DNA of 60,527 nucleotides from Rosenbergiella metrosideri (GCF_022602565.1 NZ_JALBCV010000002.1:1-60527); one strand, 5' to 3'; counted from the stretch's first letter, positions 49,051 through 59,726 are shown. Numbers and translations are program-made. The notes: generated by a model not told the origin, from the letters alone.

Positions 49051-49524
49051 ATGAAAGATAGGTGTTGGGGGACCCCAGTGACCTTACAAAAACTGCTGGA
49101 TGATTCTCCGCTACAGGAGGAGATTTTTTCACTCGATGCATCAATGATTAAGCGGTTTATCACCGAAGATCTGAGTCAGCTATTAAACACTCAACCTACC
49201 GAGATCGCTTCTCAGCTTAACGGCGGATCATTAATCGATAACTCTGTCCTTAATTATGGCTTAGGGATCGTCATTGGCGACGCGATCACCTCGCAGCACT
49301 ACCATAAAGTAGAGGAGGCGATTAAGCGCGCCATTACGCGATTTGAACCTCGTATAGATCCCCATACATTGATCGTGACAGTACTGCCAATAACGACGCG
49401 GACTCAGTCGATCTCTCAACTGAGTTTGAATATTACGGCTGAAATACGCTTTTATCCGCAAAATTTAGCCCTAACCTTAGCGGGAACTTACGATACCGTA
49501 ACCACGAGGACATGGTTTGAATAA
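49051..49524 (+). CDS. tssE: T6SS baseplate protein TssE (gp25-like)
   Basis: A 157-residue gp25-like baseplate wedge protein. The conserved glutamate-arginine-phenylalanine region AIKRAITRFEPRIDP near residue 89, followed by strand-rich SLNITAEIRF, identifies the family; LLNTQPTEIASQL and LNYGL precede it. GGAG at 49037-49040 is a strong ribosome-binding site. It ends the rightward T6SS operon. Together with tssF, tssG and tssK it completes the baseplate genes. Confidence 0.9.
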   Translation: MKDRCWGTPVTLQKLLDDSPLQEEIFSLDASMIKRFITEDLSQLLNTQPTEIASQLNGGSLIDNSVLNYGLGIVIGDAITSQHYHKVEEAIKRAITRFEPRIDPHTLIVTVLPITTRTQSISQLSLNITAEIRFYPQNLALTLAGTYDTVTTRTWFE

Positions 49525-49693
49525 CGAACATAATAGATTATATGTATAAGATTATTGCGTTCAAAGAAAACAACAATAAATAAATCCTATTTTCTTAGAG
49601 CTTTAGTTCCCCTATTCTGACGAACGAAGAGTAAATACGGTATTTTAGGAAACACTATAATTCAATTCAAACTACCATTTTTACGGATAAATA

Positions 49694-50293
49694 ATGGATG
49701 TATTGATTATCAGGGTGGTAGGCGGCGATGCTTACTTCAAGCTGGGGATTATGTCCTTGGTAATTAGCCAATGGGAAAATGGGAACAAAAAAGTAGAAGT
49801 TGTTCCTGACGATGCGACAGCCTTTCATCTTAGTTTCGATTTTTATGAAGAGGTTGTTGTGGTCCACGCGACTGACTTAATAGGAGCACCGCATTTATCT
49901 GAATCAAAAAAAGGCTGTTGGGGAAATATCTATATTCCCTTTAACTGCCGGCGTGCGACATTAGCGCAGATAGAAAGAAAAATTTCGAAAATATTGGCAA
50001 TCTCAAGCTGGAAAGTACCCAACAATTTCGATTTGATCCACCTTATCGCTCATAACGATTTCAAACGCTATCAGCAACTCTCGCCCGCTGAGTTTATGAT
50101 TTTGACCTTAATTGGCCAAGGGATAGATTGTCATTTCATTTCTAAAACAATGAATCGTTCAATAAAAACGGTTCGTACACATTATCGCAGTGCTAGCCGA
50201 AAACTGGGCTTTGATAACCAAGCGGATTTTTTTAGATTTGCTAAATATGTTGCCAACAACAGTCAAGGTGCGATTAACACTCTCTGCTTATAA
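49694..50293 (+). CDS. LuxR-type helix-turn-helix regulator
   Basis: A 199-residue protein whose C-terminal part (about 132-190) is a LuxR/FixJ-type DNA-binding domain: QLSPAEFMILTLIGQGIDCHFISKTMNRSIKTVRTHYRSASRKLG. The N-terminal part has no response-regulator phosphorylation site that I can identify (no clear D-D...D...K pattern), although it has strands and a VVHATDLIG segment, so it may be an unorthodox receiver. It ends only 15 bases before the autotransporter gene, so the two are probably cotranscribed, and it may also act on the fimbrial/T6SS island. No good ribosome-binding site precedes the ATG. Confidence 0.82.
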   Translation: MDVLIIRVVGGDAYFKLGIMSLVISQWENGNKKVEVVPDDATAFHLSFDFYEEVVVVHATDLIGAPHLSESKKGCWGNIYIPFNCRRATLAQIERKISKILAISSWKVPNNFDLIHLIAHNDFKRYQQLSPAEFMILTLIGQGIDCHFISKTMNRSIKTVRTHYRSASRKLGFDNQADFFRFAKYVANNSQGAINTLCL

Positions 50294-50308
50294 AATAAGG
50301 AAGTTAGG

Positions 50309-53300
50309 ATGAATACAGGAAGTTCATCGAATATTAAGGGTAGTGGTTTCACTAAAAAACATCTTTTATGTTGCGCGCTGTTTTTAGTGCCAATAGAAGG
50401 GGGAGCTGAAACGCATGAAAAACTAGTCCTCGATAAATCGGGTTATTGGAAAGATATTACTATAAATAACGTTTCTACTCCTAATGGCGGTTTATTAATT
50501 AAGAATGATGCAACGGTTAATCTTATTAATGCCGATATAACGGTGGCGCTTATTAGTGGTGTTGGAATCAGAACCGATGTGGGCAAATTTACCGCTGAAC
50601 ATTTGAAAATAAACGTTAAAGACAGCCAAGGCAGGGCTGTAGGGGTTAGTATTGGTCCAACCAGTCAAGTCAATCTCAGCGAGATGACGTTAGTAAACCA
50701 TGGCAAAGGTGAGGGAATTGTCTTTAATACTGAAGCGGGTACTGAATCTGGATTAAACCTCTCACACAGCACGATCGAAACCACTAACGGCGCAGGAATT
50801 CGTTCGATGTTTGGCGTGCTGACACTAAACGACGTTAATATTCTCGCGCGTGGTAATTTCGGCCATGCCATTGATATGAATACTGGCACAAAAGATCTGA
50901 CTATCCGGGAGGGAAAATTTATTACCGAAGGGGATGAAAGTTACGGAATCTGGATGATTCACGATGGCGGTAAAATGTTTGCAGATGGCGTGGAGTTTTA
51001 TACGTATGGACTTCGATCACATGGCCTTGTTTTACAGCAATCCATGGCCAATGTTCCTCTTAGCGAAGCTATTCTTAGTCTTACTTCGTTCGAGATATTC
51101 GGTGATAGGGCCTATGGTATTTACACTGAAGGTAACCTCTTTGGCGATCATTTAAACTTCAATACTTATGGTAAAAAAAGCCATGGTATCGCGGCGGTTG
51201 GGGAAGGAACCGCCGAGGTAACTAATTCAATGGTGGAGACTTACAATGATGACTCTTATGGCGTGGCTCTCATCAACGGTGCAAAGGTAACGGCAGATCA
51301 ACTTTATATTGCTACAGAAGGTAAATACTCCCATGGTGTTTATAATGACGGTGGGACGATAAAACTCGAGAATAGTTTGATTCACGCTAGCGGCGAAAAC
51401 GCTGCTGGGGTGATGATGAATGGCGATAAATCTACCAATAACTTCTCTTATTCCGAACTTAGCCAGTTAAACCCTGCCGTAGTCCTTAACAATACGGAGC
51501 TATATGGCAACTTAGTTGACAGTGGCAACGCTATTATAAGTATTAACGGTGCATCGTCGGTGAAACTATCTAATAGCCAAATTAATTATAAAAATGGCCA
51601 AGCGTTTGCTGCCCTCACCACGACGGACGAAAAACAAAATCGCTTCTCGTCTGCACTTTATATCGATGCAACTGATAGCATCATTTCAGGTAATATTCTC
51701 GCAACAGATAACAATAAAATATTTGCCGATCTTAAGGGAGAAAAAGGAGTATTAACTGGCCAAGTATTCAATGTTGAGTCAGTGAACTTACAAAAAGGCC
51801 TCTGGAATATTACTGGGAGTAGCCAAACAAAATCCCTCAATAATGACGGTAACATTATTTTTGCATCAGATAACACTGACCATCAGCTGATTATCGATGG
51901 CGATTATAGCGGTAACGGATCACTAACCATGTCGGCAAAGCTTTCCGGAGATAACTCGCCAACTAATAAGGTGATTATTAAGGGAGATGTTTTAGCGGGT
52001 AGCTCTACGGCGGTGAGTGTCAATAATCTGGGCGGACTTGGAGCCGAAACCATAAAGGGAATTGAGCTTATTTCTGTTGGGGGGACTTCGTATGGTCATT
52101 TCACACAGCAGGGAAGAATCGTTGCTGGGGCTTACGAATACCATTTAATGAAACAGGCGGAGAGCTGGTTTTTACGCACAGAATCATCAGAGCCTGAGCC
52201 GGAACCCACTCCGGACCCGACACCAACGCCAGACCCGACTCCTACTCCGGACCCAACACCAACGCCAAACCCGACGCCTACTCCGGACCCTACCCCAATG
52301 CCAGACCCGATACCCACACCGGATCCGACGCCAACCCCTCGTCCTGTACCGACCTACCGAGTCGAGGCAGGTAGTTATCTGGCCAATTTTATCGCGGGCA
52401 ATACACTATTTAACACTTCTTTGTTTGAACGAGAGTCCGATCCCTTCGAACATGAACAATCACTTTTCGGACAGAACATGTCGAGTTTATGGCTGCGTCA
52501 AGTGGGAGGGCGTAGTAGTTGGTCTGATAGTAGCGGTCAACTCAAGACAAAATCTAATCGTTATGTCGCGCAATTAGGAGGGGCCTTACTGCATATTGAA
52601 ACGCCGGCAGGGGGACGCTGGAGCACGGGAGTGATGGCAGGTTACGGTTATCATCATAACTCGACGGCTTCAAACCGTGTGGCTTATCGCGCCAAAGGTA
52701 ACGTAAACGGTTACAGTACCGGCTTGTACTCCACTTGGATAAATGAGGACTCGGGCAAAGGCGGGTATATTGATAGCTGGTTACTCTACAACTGGTTTAA
52801 TAACTCGGTTAAAGGGGAGCAATTACGTCCGCAATATTACCGCTCTAAAGGCCTTACTGGTAGCGTTGAGGCGGGCTATATTTCCGAGGTATTGAGATTT
52901 AATGGTAGCCTGGGCTCGGAATACCGCTGGTACTTTATGCCCTCAGCACAGTTCATCTATCAAGGGGTTAAGCATCGTGATGTTATTGAAGAGAACAACA
53001 CTCGTGTGAGTAATGTGGGTAAACACAACATTCAAAGTAAATTAGGAATAAGAAGTTGGTTACGAGGCCGTCATCGAATCGACCAACAGACTGAACGTTA
53101 TTTTCAACCTTTCGCTGAAGTTAACTGGTTACACAATTTAAAACGCCAAGGTGTTCGAATGGATAACACTAAAGTCGAGCTTGCTGGTGCAGAAAACATG
53201 GCTGAAATAAAACTTGGGCTAGACGCTAAACTCTCTTCACAAGGCAGTGTTTGGGTGAATACAGCAGTGCAAATTGGTAACCACGGCTATAACGATAATC

Positions 53301-53332
53301 GTCTAACTTTAGGCGGTAAATGGCACTTTTAA
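50309..53332 (+). CDS. Type Va autotransporter with beta-helix passenger
   Basis: A 1007-residue autotransporter. A long N-region precedes a Sec signal (FTKKHLLCCALFLVPIEGGA, about 14-33). The passenger (about 35-620) has recurring units of the type SYGI...GG...T.G..SHGI (about residues 205-350), typical of a right-handed beta-helix. A Pro/Thr/Asp/Glu repeat linker (PDPTPT units, about 629-680) leads to the C-terminal barrel (about 740-1007; VAQLGGALLHIETPAGGRWSTGVMAGYGY) that ends in aromatic Phe. A role as adhesin or in biofilm formation is likely but not shown; no protease motif is visible. A long-loop hairpin terminator follows. Confidence 0.92.
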   Translation: MNTGSSSNIKGSGFTKKHLLCCALFLVPIEGGAETHEKLVLDKSGYWKDITINNVSTPNGGLLIKNDATVNLINADITVALISGVGIRTDVGKFTAEHLKINVKDSQGRAVGVSIGPTSQVNLSEMTLVNHGKGEGIVFNTEAGTESGLNLSHSTIETTNGAGIRSMFGVLTLNDVNILARGNFGHAIDMNTGTKDLTIREGKFITEGDESYGIWMIHDGGKMFADGVEFYTYGLRSHGLVLQQSMANVPLSEAILSLTSFEIFGDRAYGIYTEGNLFGDHLNFNTYGKKSHGIAAVGEGTAEVTNSMVETYNDDSYGVALINGAKVTADQLYIATEGKYSHGVYNDGGTIKLENSLIHASGENAAGVMMNGDKSTNNFSYSELSQLNPAVVLNNTELYGNLVDSGNAIISINGASSVKLSNSQINYKNGQAFAALTTTDEKQNRFSSALYIDATDSIISGNILATDNNKIFADLKGEKGVLTGQVFNVESVNLQKGLWNITGSSQTKSLNNDGNIIFASDNTDHQLIIDGDYSGNGSLTMSAKLSGDNSPTNKVIIKGDVLAGSSTAVSVNNLGGLGAETIKGIELISVGGTSYGHFTQQGRIVAGAYEYHLMKQAESWFLRTESSEPEPEPTPDPTPTPDPTPTPDPTPTPNPTPTPDPTPMPDPIPTPDPTPTPRPVPTYRVEAGSYLANFIAGNTLFNTSLFERESDPFEHEQSLFGQNMSSLWLRQVGGRSSWSDSSGQLKTKSNRYVAQLGGALLHIETPAGGRWSTGVMAGYGYHHNSTASNRVAYRAKGNVNGYSTGLYSTWINEDSGKGGYIDSWLLYNWFNNSVKGEQLRPQYYRSKGLTGSVEAGYISEVLRFNGSLGSEYRWYFMPSAQFIYQGVKHRDVIEENNTRVSNVGKHNIQSKLGIRSWLRGRHRIDQQTERYFQPFAEVNWLHNLKRQGVRMDNTKVELAGAENMAEIKLGLDAKLSSQGSVWVNTAVQIGNHGYNDNRLTLGGKWHF
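52189..52345 (+). repeat. Proline/threonine repeat tract in the autotransporter linker
   Basis: Degenerate tandem units encoding PTPDPT-type peptides are spaced about 18 to 36 bases apart. Repeats of this type can change length by slippage or recombination, which would alter linker length between passenger and barrel. Confidence 0.8.
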
Positions 53333-53354
53333 AATAATCTAATACTGCGATGCG

Positions 53355-53418
53355 AAGGCGGCGATGGACTGCATGGGAAATATTCAGTTAGTGCAGAAAA
53401 TCTCCGCCTTTTATATTA
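53355..53418 (+). terminator. Terminator-like hairpin after the autotransporter
   Basis: AAGGCGG (53355-53361) pairs with CCGCCTT (53404-53410), enclosing an inner CTGCA...TGCAG pair. A T/A-rich tract (TTATATTATG) follows. The long loop makes it atypical. Confidence 0.6.
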
Positions 53419-53485
53419 TGCTAAGGCATCAACAATCCTGCTTTCTTATTAGTAGAAAGTCGATGTACTAGCTGGTGGAGCTCGC

Positions 53486-54559
53486 ATGCGATTTAACTAT
53501 CTTATCGTACCAATCATCACTCTTCTCTGTTCTTGCAGTAGCCACTCGCACCGTACGGACAATCAGACTGCTCCACAAGGGGGGTTTTTATTAAAGCCTG
53601 CCACTTTGTCTCAAGGTGACTTAACCGGAGATTTTGCGGGGAATCCGCGCGCAGAACAATTTATCGATATGATGGTTGAAAAGCATAATTTTAACCGTCA
53701 GCAGCTCGTCGCCTGGCTGAGCCAAACGCGTCGCTTAGATTACGTGTTGAGACTTATGGATCGTCAAGCGCCAAACTATACCCCTGAACCGGGTCCGAAC
53801 GGCGCTTGGATTCGTTATCGAAATAAATTTATTACCGACTCGAACGTACAAAATGGTGTTGTTTTTTGGAATCAATATCGCGATGCGCTTTCTCGAGCCG
53901 AAGTACAGTATGGCGTTCCAGCAGAAATTATCGTTGGTATTATCGGGGTCGAAACGCGCTGGGGTCGGGTAATGGGGAAAACCCGTATTATTGATGGCCT
54001 CGCAACGCTGGCCTTTGATTATCCTCGCCGAGCAACCTATTTTAGTAGTGAATTGGAAACCTTCTTGCTCATGTCGCAACACGAGCAAGACAATCCCTTA
54101 ACGCTACGCGGATCTTTTGCCGGAGCGATGGGCTACGGCCAATTCATGCCATCAGCCTATAAACAGTTTGCGGTAGATTTTAACGGTGATGGTCATGTAA
54201 ACCTTTGGGACCCGGTTGATGCCATTGGCAGTGTTGCGCATTATTTCCAACAAAGCGGCTGGAAAACAGGGCAACCTGTGGCAATTGTCGGCTCTGGACA
54301 AGCTCCTGGCTTAGAAAACGGTTACTCAACGCGCTATACGGTTAACCAATTAAAAAACAGTGGATTGACACCTCAGCAACCACTTTCTGGTTCACAGAAA
54401 GTCAGTCTGTTGCGTTTAGATATGGGTAATAGTTATCAATACTGGTTTGGCTTACCCAACTTCTACGCAATTACACGCTACAATCACAGTACACAGTACG
54501 CGATGGCAGTGTGGCAATTAGGCGAATCAGTACGCGCTTCTCGGCAAAATAACCTGTAA
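53486..54559 (+). CDS. mltB: Membrane-bound lytic murein transglycosylase B
   Basis: An outer membrane lipoprotein that cleaves peptidoglycan to 1,6-anhydro products. The 357-residue protein has a lipobox-type start (LLCSCSS), the Slt35-like catalytic domain with Glu156 in GIIGVETRWGR, and GSFAGAMGYGQFMPSAYKQFAVDFNGDG, typical of MltB. It is the first backbone gene after the accessory island. A hairpin follows the stop codon. Confidence 0.94.
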   Translation: MRFNYLIVPIITLLCSCSSHSHRTDNQTAPQGGFLLKPATLSQGDLTGDFAGNPRAEQFIDMMVEKHNFNRQQLVAWLSQTRRLDYVLRLMDRQAPNYTPEPGPNGAWIRYRNKFITDSNVQNGVVFWNQYRDALSRAEVQYGVPAEIIVGIIGVETRWGRVMGKTRIIDGLATLAFDYPRRATYFSSELETFLLMSQHEQDNPLTLRGSFAGAMGYGQFMPSAYKQFAVDFNGDGHVNLWDPVDAIGSVAHYFQQSGWKTGQPVAIVGSGQAPGLENGYSTRYTVNQLKNSGLTPQQPLSGSQKVSLLRLDMGNSYQYWFGLPNFYAITRYNHSTQYAMAVWQLGESVRASRQNNL

Positions 54560-54573
54560 CAGGGTTAAATAAC

Positions 54574-54609
54574 AGCGTGTCGGAGCGTAATTTATCTGAC
54601 CGGCACGCT
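54574..54609 (+). other. Stem-loop after mltB
   Basis: AGCGTGTCGG (54574-54583) pairs with CCGGCACGCT (54600-54609) with one G-T pair. No T run follows, so it is a weak terminator or an mRNA-stabilising hairpin. Confidence 0.5.
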
Positions 54610-54665
54610 AACACTTCCCCGAAAGCGTTAAACTACCCCCTAGCCCATCAGATGGAGAGAATGAT

Positions 54666-55169
54666 ATGAGTGACAGACTAGCCCAATTAAGCCAATTACT
54701 CGGGCATCATCTTACGCAATCTCAAGCAATCCTCACCACTGCGGAATCCTGTACAGGGGGAGGCATTGCTAAAGCGCTCACTGATATTAGCGGTTGCTCC
54801 GCGTATTTTGAGGGGGGATTCGTCACCTATAGTGAGCAAAGTAAACAGCGCTTTTTAGGGGTGTTACCCGATACTTTATACCAGTTTGGGGTGGTGAGTG
54901 AAAATGTGGCGAAAGAGATGGCCGAAGGCGCTTGTCATGCGTTTTCAGCCAACTACGCCATATCGGTCACCGGTTACGCTGGGCCGGGTGGTGGAACGGA
55001 GGATATGCCAGTCGGTACAGTCTGTTTTGGGTTTGCCTCACCAGGGCACACCACAACCCATACCTGCCACTTTTCCGGTAACCGAGAGGCTATTCGTCAG
55101 CAAGCAGTGGTTTTTGCCTTAACCACCGCACTCGAGACATTTTTCAAAATTAAGCTTGATACTGTATGA
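54666..55169 (+). CDS. pncC: Nicotinamide-nucleotide amidase PncC
   Basis: It deamidates NMN to nicotinate mononucleotide in pyridine nucleotide recycling (CinA C-terminal domain family). The 167-residue protein has TTAESCTGGGIAKALTDISG with the catalytic serine near residue 31, GGFVTYSEQSK near residue 51, and GYAGPGGGTEDMPVGTV near residue 105. It lies directly upstream of recA, as in E. coli; the recA SOS operator overlaps its last codons. Confidence 0.93.
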   Translation: MSDRLAQLSQLLGHHLTQSQAILTTAESCTGGGIAKALTDISGCSAYFEGGFVTYSEQSKQRFLGVLPDTLYQFGVVSENVAKEMAEGACHAFSANYAISVTGYAGPGGGTEDMPVGTVCFGFASPGHTTTHTCHFSGNREAIRQQAVVFALTTALETFFKIKLDTV

Positions 55170-55183
55170 CTATACAGTATAAT
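55156..55183 (+). promoter_or_regulatory. recA promoter with LexA (SOS) operator
   Basis: TTGATA (-35, 55156-55161) and TATAAT (-10, 55178-55183) are separated by 16 bases. The LexA box TACTGTATGACTATACAGTA (55160-55179; CTGT-N8-ACAG) sits between them and covers the pncC stop codon at 55167-55169. Confidence 0.95.
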
Positions 55184-55194
55184 TAACCGCGTAA

Positions 55195-56313
<1,119 letters not shown>

Positions 56314-56333
56314 TATTGTATCGTGATGTGAGT

Positions 56334-56365
56334 AACGGGAGTCTGCTTATGCGGCTCCCGTTTTT
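56334..56365 (+). terminator. Terminator/attenuator between recA and recX
   Basis: AACGGGAG (56334-56341) and CTCCCGTT (56355-56362) form a stem followed by TTTTT. In E. coli recX is expressed by partial read-through of a terminator here, so the same is likely. Confidence 0.9.
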
Positions 56366-56396
56366 CGTTATGGGTACTCAATGAAGAGGACAACAA

Positions 56397-56909
56397 ATGG
56401 AGACTACCGTCCAGCGCAAAGAGGTCACGTACGCACAGTTATTACAACGCGCAGTATGGATACTCGGACAACGTGACCATGGAACAGAAGAGTTACGGGA
56501 AAAGCTGCGTTTAGCGGTTGCAAGGAAGTCGTTACGTGAAACCACCACGCAGTTTTGGGTTGCTGAAGAAACCTTAGAAAGCGTTATGCAGTGGTGCGTG
56601 GAACAGGGCTACTTAAATGATGAGCGCTTTTGCCAACAATTTATCCAACAACGTAGCCGCAGGGGCTATGGCCCTCAGCGAATTTGCCAAGATTTGCAAC
56701 GCAAACAGATTCCTTCATCAATAGCCCAAGATGCGTTGCGCCATACTGACGTAGATTGGCAGCAGTGCGCACAAGAGGTTGCAGAGAAAAAAGCTGGGCG
56801 ACATTGGCCCACGAGTTATCCGGAAAAAGCGAAGTTACAACGTTATCTTTACAGCAGAGGCTTTCAAAGCGAAGATATCCGTGCTGTTTTTGAAAATATT
56901 TCCTCGTGA
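56397..56909 (+). CDS. recX: RecA regulatory protein RecX
   Basis: It binds the RecA filament and inhibits its strand exchange and co-protease activity. The 170-residue, strongly helical protein has three-helix repeat units with RDHGTEELREKLR, YLNDERFCQQFIQQRSRRGYGPQRICQDL near residues 82-110, and YLYSRGFQSEDIRAVFE at the end. It follows recA after a terminator. Confidence 0.94.
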   Translation: METTVQRKEVTYAQLLQRAVWILGQRDHGTEELREKLRLAVARKSLRETTTQFWVAEETLESVMQWCVEQGYLNDERFCQQFIQQRSRRGYGPQRICQDLQRKQIPSSIAQDALRHTDVDWQQCAQEVAEKKAGRHWPTSYPEKAKLQRYLYSRGFQSEDIRAVFENISS

Positions 56910-57046
56910 ATAAGATTGAGATTTTACTTCGTAGTGAAGAAAACTTATCTTATTGAGACTTTTAGTTCCCTATCATAAGTCGACTGTGAGCATTCCAGTG
57001 ACCTAGATGTAACGGAACGTCTGTTAAGCATGATACCAGGACATTT

Positions 57047-59677
57047 ATGAGCAAGAGTACTGCAGAGATTCGTCAGACGTTTCTCGATTTTTTCCAAAGC
57101 AAAGGCCACCAAATTGTTGCTAGCAGCTCGCTAGTGCCAAACAATGACCCAACGTTACTCTTTACTAACGCAGGGATGAATCAGTTCAAGGATGTGTTCC
57201 TCGGTCAAGATAAACGTGATTATTCACGTGCGACCACCTCACAGCGTTGTGTCCGTGCAGGGGGGAAACATAATGACCTCGAAAACGTTGGTTATACTGC
57301 ACGCCACCACACCTTCTTTGAAATGCTCGGTAACTTCAGTTTCGGTGACTATTTCAAGCGTGAAGCCATTTCATTTGCCTGGGAACTTCTGACCAGTGCG
57401 CAATGGTTTAATTTACCCAAAGAGCGCTTGTGGGTAACTGTTTACGAAACCGACGACGAAGCTTGGAATATCTGGGAAAAAGAGATCGGTGTTCCCGCTG
57501 AACGCATTATTCGTATCGGCGATAATAAAGGCAGTGCCTACGCCTCTGACAACTTCTGGCAGATGGGTGATACGGGGCCGTGTGGCCCTTGTAGCGAAAT
57601 ATTCTACGATCATGGCGACCATATCTGGGGCGGACCTCCAGGTTCTGCTGAAGAAGACGGTGACCGCTATATCGAAATCTGGAATATCGTCTTCATGCAG
57701 TTTAACCGCCAAGCTGACGGCACAATGCTTCCTCTGCCAAAACCTTCTGTTGATACGGGGATGGGCTTAGAACGTATTTCTGCGGTGCTACAACACGTCA
57801 ACTCTAACTACGATATTGATTTATTCCAAAAACTTATTGCTTCCGTGGCACAAGTTACTGGAACGCAAGACTTAACTAATAAATCGTTACGCGTTATCGC
57901 TGACCATATCCGTTCTTGTGCCTTCTTAATCGCTGACGGTGTCGTGCCTTCTAATGAGAACCGCGGTTATGTCCTTCGTCGAATTATTCGTCGCGCGGTT
58001 CGCCACGGCAACATGTTAGGTGCGCAACAGAGTTTCTTCTATAAATTAGTGCAGCCGCTCATCGATGTGATGGGAAGCGCAGGCGATGAACTACGCCAAC
58101 AACAGCAACATGTTGAAAGCGTATTAAAAGCTGAAGAAGAACAGTTCGCCAAAACTTTAGAGCGTGGTCTAGCACTTCTCGATGAAGAGCTTGCTGCACT
58201 GCAAGGCGATACCCTTCAGGGTGAGATCGTATTCCGTCTTTACGACACCTTCGGTTTCCCAGCTGACTTAACGGCGGATGTTTGCCGTGAGCGCGATTTA
58301 AAAATTGATGAAGCGGGCTTCGAAGCCGCAATGGAAGCGCAGCGCCAACGCGCACGCCAAGCGAGTGGCTTCAGTGCCGATTACAATGCGCAAATTCGTG
58401 TTGAGAAAGAGAGCGAATTTAAGGGGTATGACCAACTGTCGTTCCCAGCAACCGTTAGCGAAATTTTTGTCGACGGACAATCTGTACCAACACTGCTACC
58501 TGGGCAATCAGCGGTGGTGATACTCGACAAAACCCCATTCTATGGCGAATCGGGTGGGCAGGTTGGTGATACCGGTATCATCTCGACAGAGCAGGGTGAG
58601 TTTACCGTTGAAGATACCCAAAAATACGGAAAGAGCCCAGGCCATTTAGGGCGTCTAACCTCGGGTGAGCTGCAGGTCGGACAACAGGTCAATGCTCAAG
58701 TCGATGAGGCTAGACGGGCCAAGATCCGCTTAAACCACTCAGCAACACACCTATTGCACGCAGCCTTGCGTCAAGTGCTTGGGGACCATGTTGCGCAGAA
58801 AGGCTCATTGGTTAACGATAAATACCTGCGTTTCGATTTCTCACATACCGAAGCAATGAGCGAGCAGCAACTCCGTCGCGTCACAGAAATTGTTAACCAA
58901 CAAATCCGCCTTAACCTGCCTGTCACCACTGAGATCATGGATATCGAAGATGCCAAGCAAAAAGGTGCCATGGCCCTATTTGGTGAGAAGTACGACCAGC
59001 AGGTTCGCGTATTGACCATGGGCGACTTCTCGGTCGAACTCTGCGGAGGCACTCACGCGCAGCGCACGGGCGATATTGGATTATTTTTGTTGGATTCAGA
59101 GTCGGGGACGGCGGCAGGGGTACGTCGTATCGAAGCTTTCACCGGTCAGCGCGCGCTGGATACCGTATTTGCGGCACAGGATCAACTGACGCAAATAGCA
59201 CAACTGATCAAAGCAAATAGCACTAATCTTAATGACAAGGTTAAAGCGCTAGCCGAACATACTCGTGTGCTTGAAAAACAGGTTCAGCAGCTTAAAGACC
59301 AGCAGGCGGCACAGAAAAGTGCTTCTTTGGCTGATCAGGTAAGCGAGATTAATGGCGTAAAAGTGCTTGTCAGTGAGTTACCTTCTCTCGATCCCAAGCT
59401 GCTTCGCACCATGGTCGATGATCTGAAAAATCAATTAGGTTCAGCAATTATTGTATTAGGTACAACAAGCGAAGATAAAGTTTCACTTATTGTTGGGGTC
59501 ACGAAAGATCTGACTGATCGCGTAAAAGCAGGTGAACTTATTGGGCTTATCGCACCGAAAGTCGGTGGCAAAGGGGGCGGTCGACCGGATATGGCGCAAG
59601 CAGGTGGTAATTTGCCAGACGCGCTAACCGCAACGCTTGCAGAAGTGCCTGAAATTATTTCTAATAAATTACAATAA
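57047..59677 (+). CDS. alaS: Alanyl-tRNA synthetase
   Basis: A class II aminoacyl-tRNA synthetase that charges tRNA-Ala. The 876-residue protein begins [18 protein letters not shown], has motif 1-3 regions in the N-terminal catalytic core, the editing-domain zinc ligands HSATHLLH and [13 protein letters not shown], and a C-terminal coiled coil plus C-Ala domain ending in [17 protein letters not shown]. The length agrees with E. coli. A terminator follows. Confidence 0.98.
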   Translation: MSKSTAEIRQTFLDFFQSKGHQIVASSSLVPNNDPTLLFTNAGMNQFKDVFLGQDKRDYSRATTSQRCVRAGGKHNDLENVGYTARHHTFFEMLGNFSFGDYFKREAISFAWELLTSAQWFNLPKERLWVTVYETDDEAWNIWEKEIGVPAERIIRIGDNKGSAYASDNFWQMGDTGPCGPCSEIFYDHGDHIWGGPPGSAEEDGDRYIEIWNIVFMQFNRQADGTMLPLPKPSVDTGMGLERISAVLQHVNSNYDIDLFQKLIASVAQVTGTQDLTNKSLRVIADHIRSCAFLIADGVVPSNENRGYVLRRIIRRAVRHGNMLGAQQSFFYKLVQPLIDVMGSAGDELRQQQQHVESVLKAEEEQFAKTLERGLALLDEELAALQGDTLQGEIVFRLYDTFGFPADLTADVCRERDLKIDEAGFEAAMEAQRQRARQASGFSADYNAQIRVEKESEFKGYDQLSFPATVSEIFVDGQSVPTLLPGQSAVVILDKTPFYGESGGQVGDTGIISTEQGEFTVEDTQKYGKSPGHLGRLTSGELQVGQQVNAQVDEARRAKIRLNHSATHLLHAALRQVLGDHVAQKGSLVNDKYLRFDFSHTEAMSEQQLRRVTEIVNQQIRLNLPVTTEIMDIEDAKQKGAMALFGEKYDQQVRVLTMGDFSVELCGGTHAQRTGDIGLFLLDSESGTAAGVRRIEAFTGQRALDTVFAAQDQLTQIAQLIKANSTNLNDKVKALAEHTRVLEKQVQQLKDQQAAQKSASLADQVSEINGVKVLVSELPSLDPKLLRTMVDDLKNQLGSAIIVLGTTSEDKVSLIVGVTKDLTDRVKAGELIGLIAPKVGGKGGGRPDMAQAGGNLPDALTATLAEVPEIISNKLQ

Positions 59678-59698
59678 GTTAGGTTGATTTCCTTAATG

Positions 59699-59726
59699 GC
59701 CCAACAAACCCTGTTGGGCTTATTAT
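59699..59726 (+). terminator. Terminator after alaS
   Basis: GCCCAACA (59699-59706), loop AACCC, TGTTGGGC (59712-59719), then TTATTATAA. The T tract is weak but the stem is perfect. Confidence 0.8.

Noticed and set aside
52189-52345. Possible CRISPR-like tandem repeat
   Set aside because: The repeats are short, degenerate and in frame with the autotransporter, encoding a Pro/Thr linker; there are no spacers.
54574-54609. Rho-independent terminator after mltB
   Set aside because: The stem is good but no T run follows; recorded only as a stem-loop.
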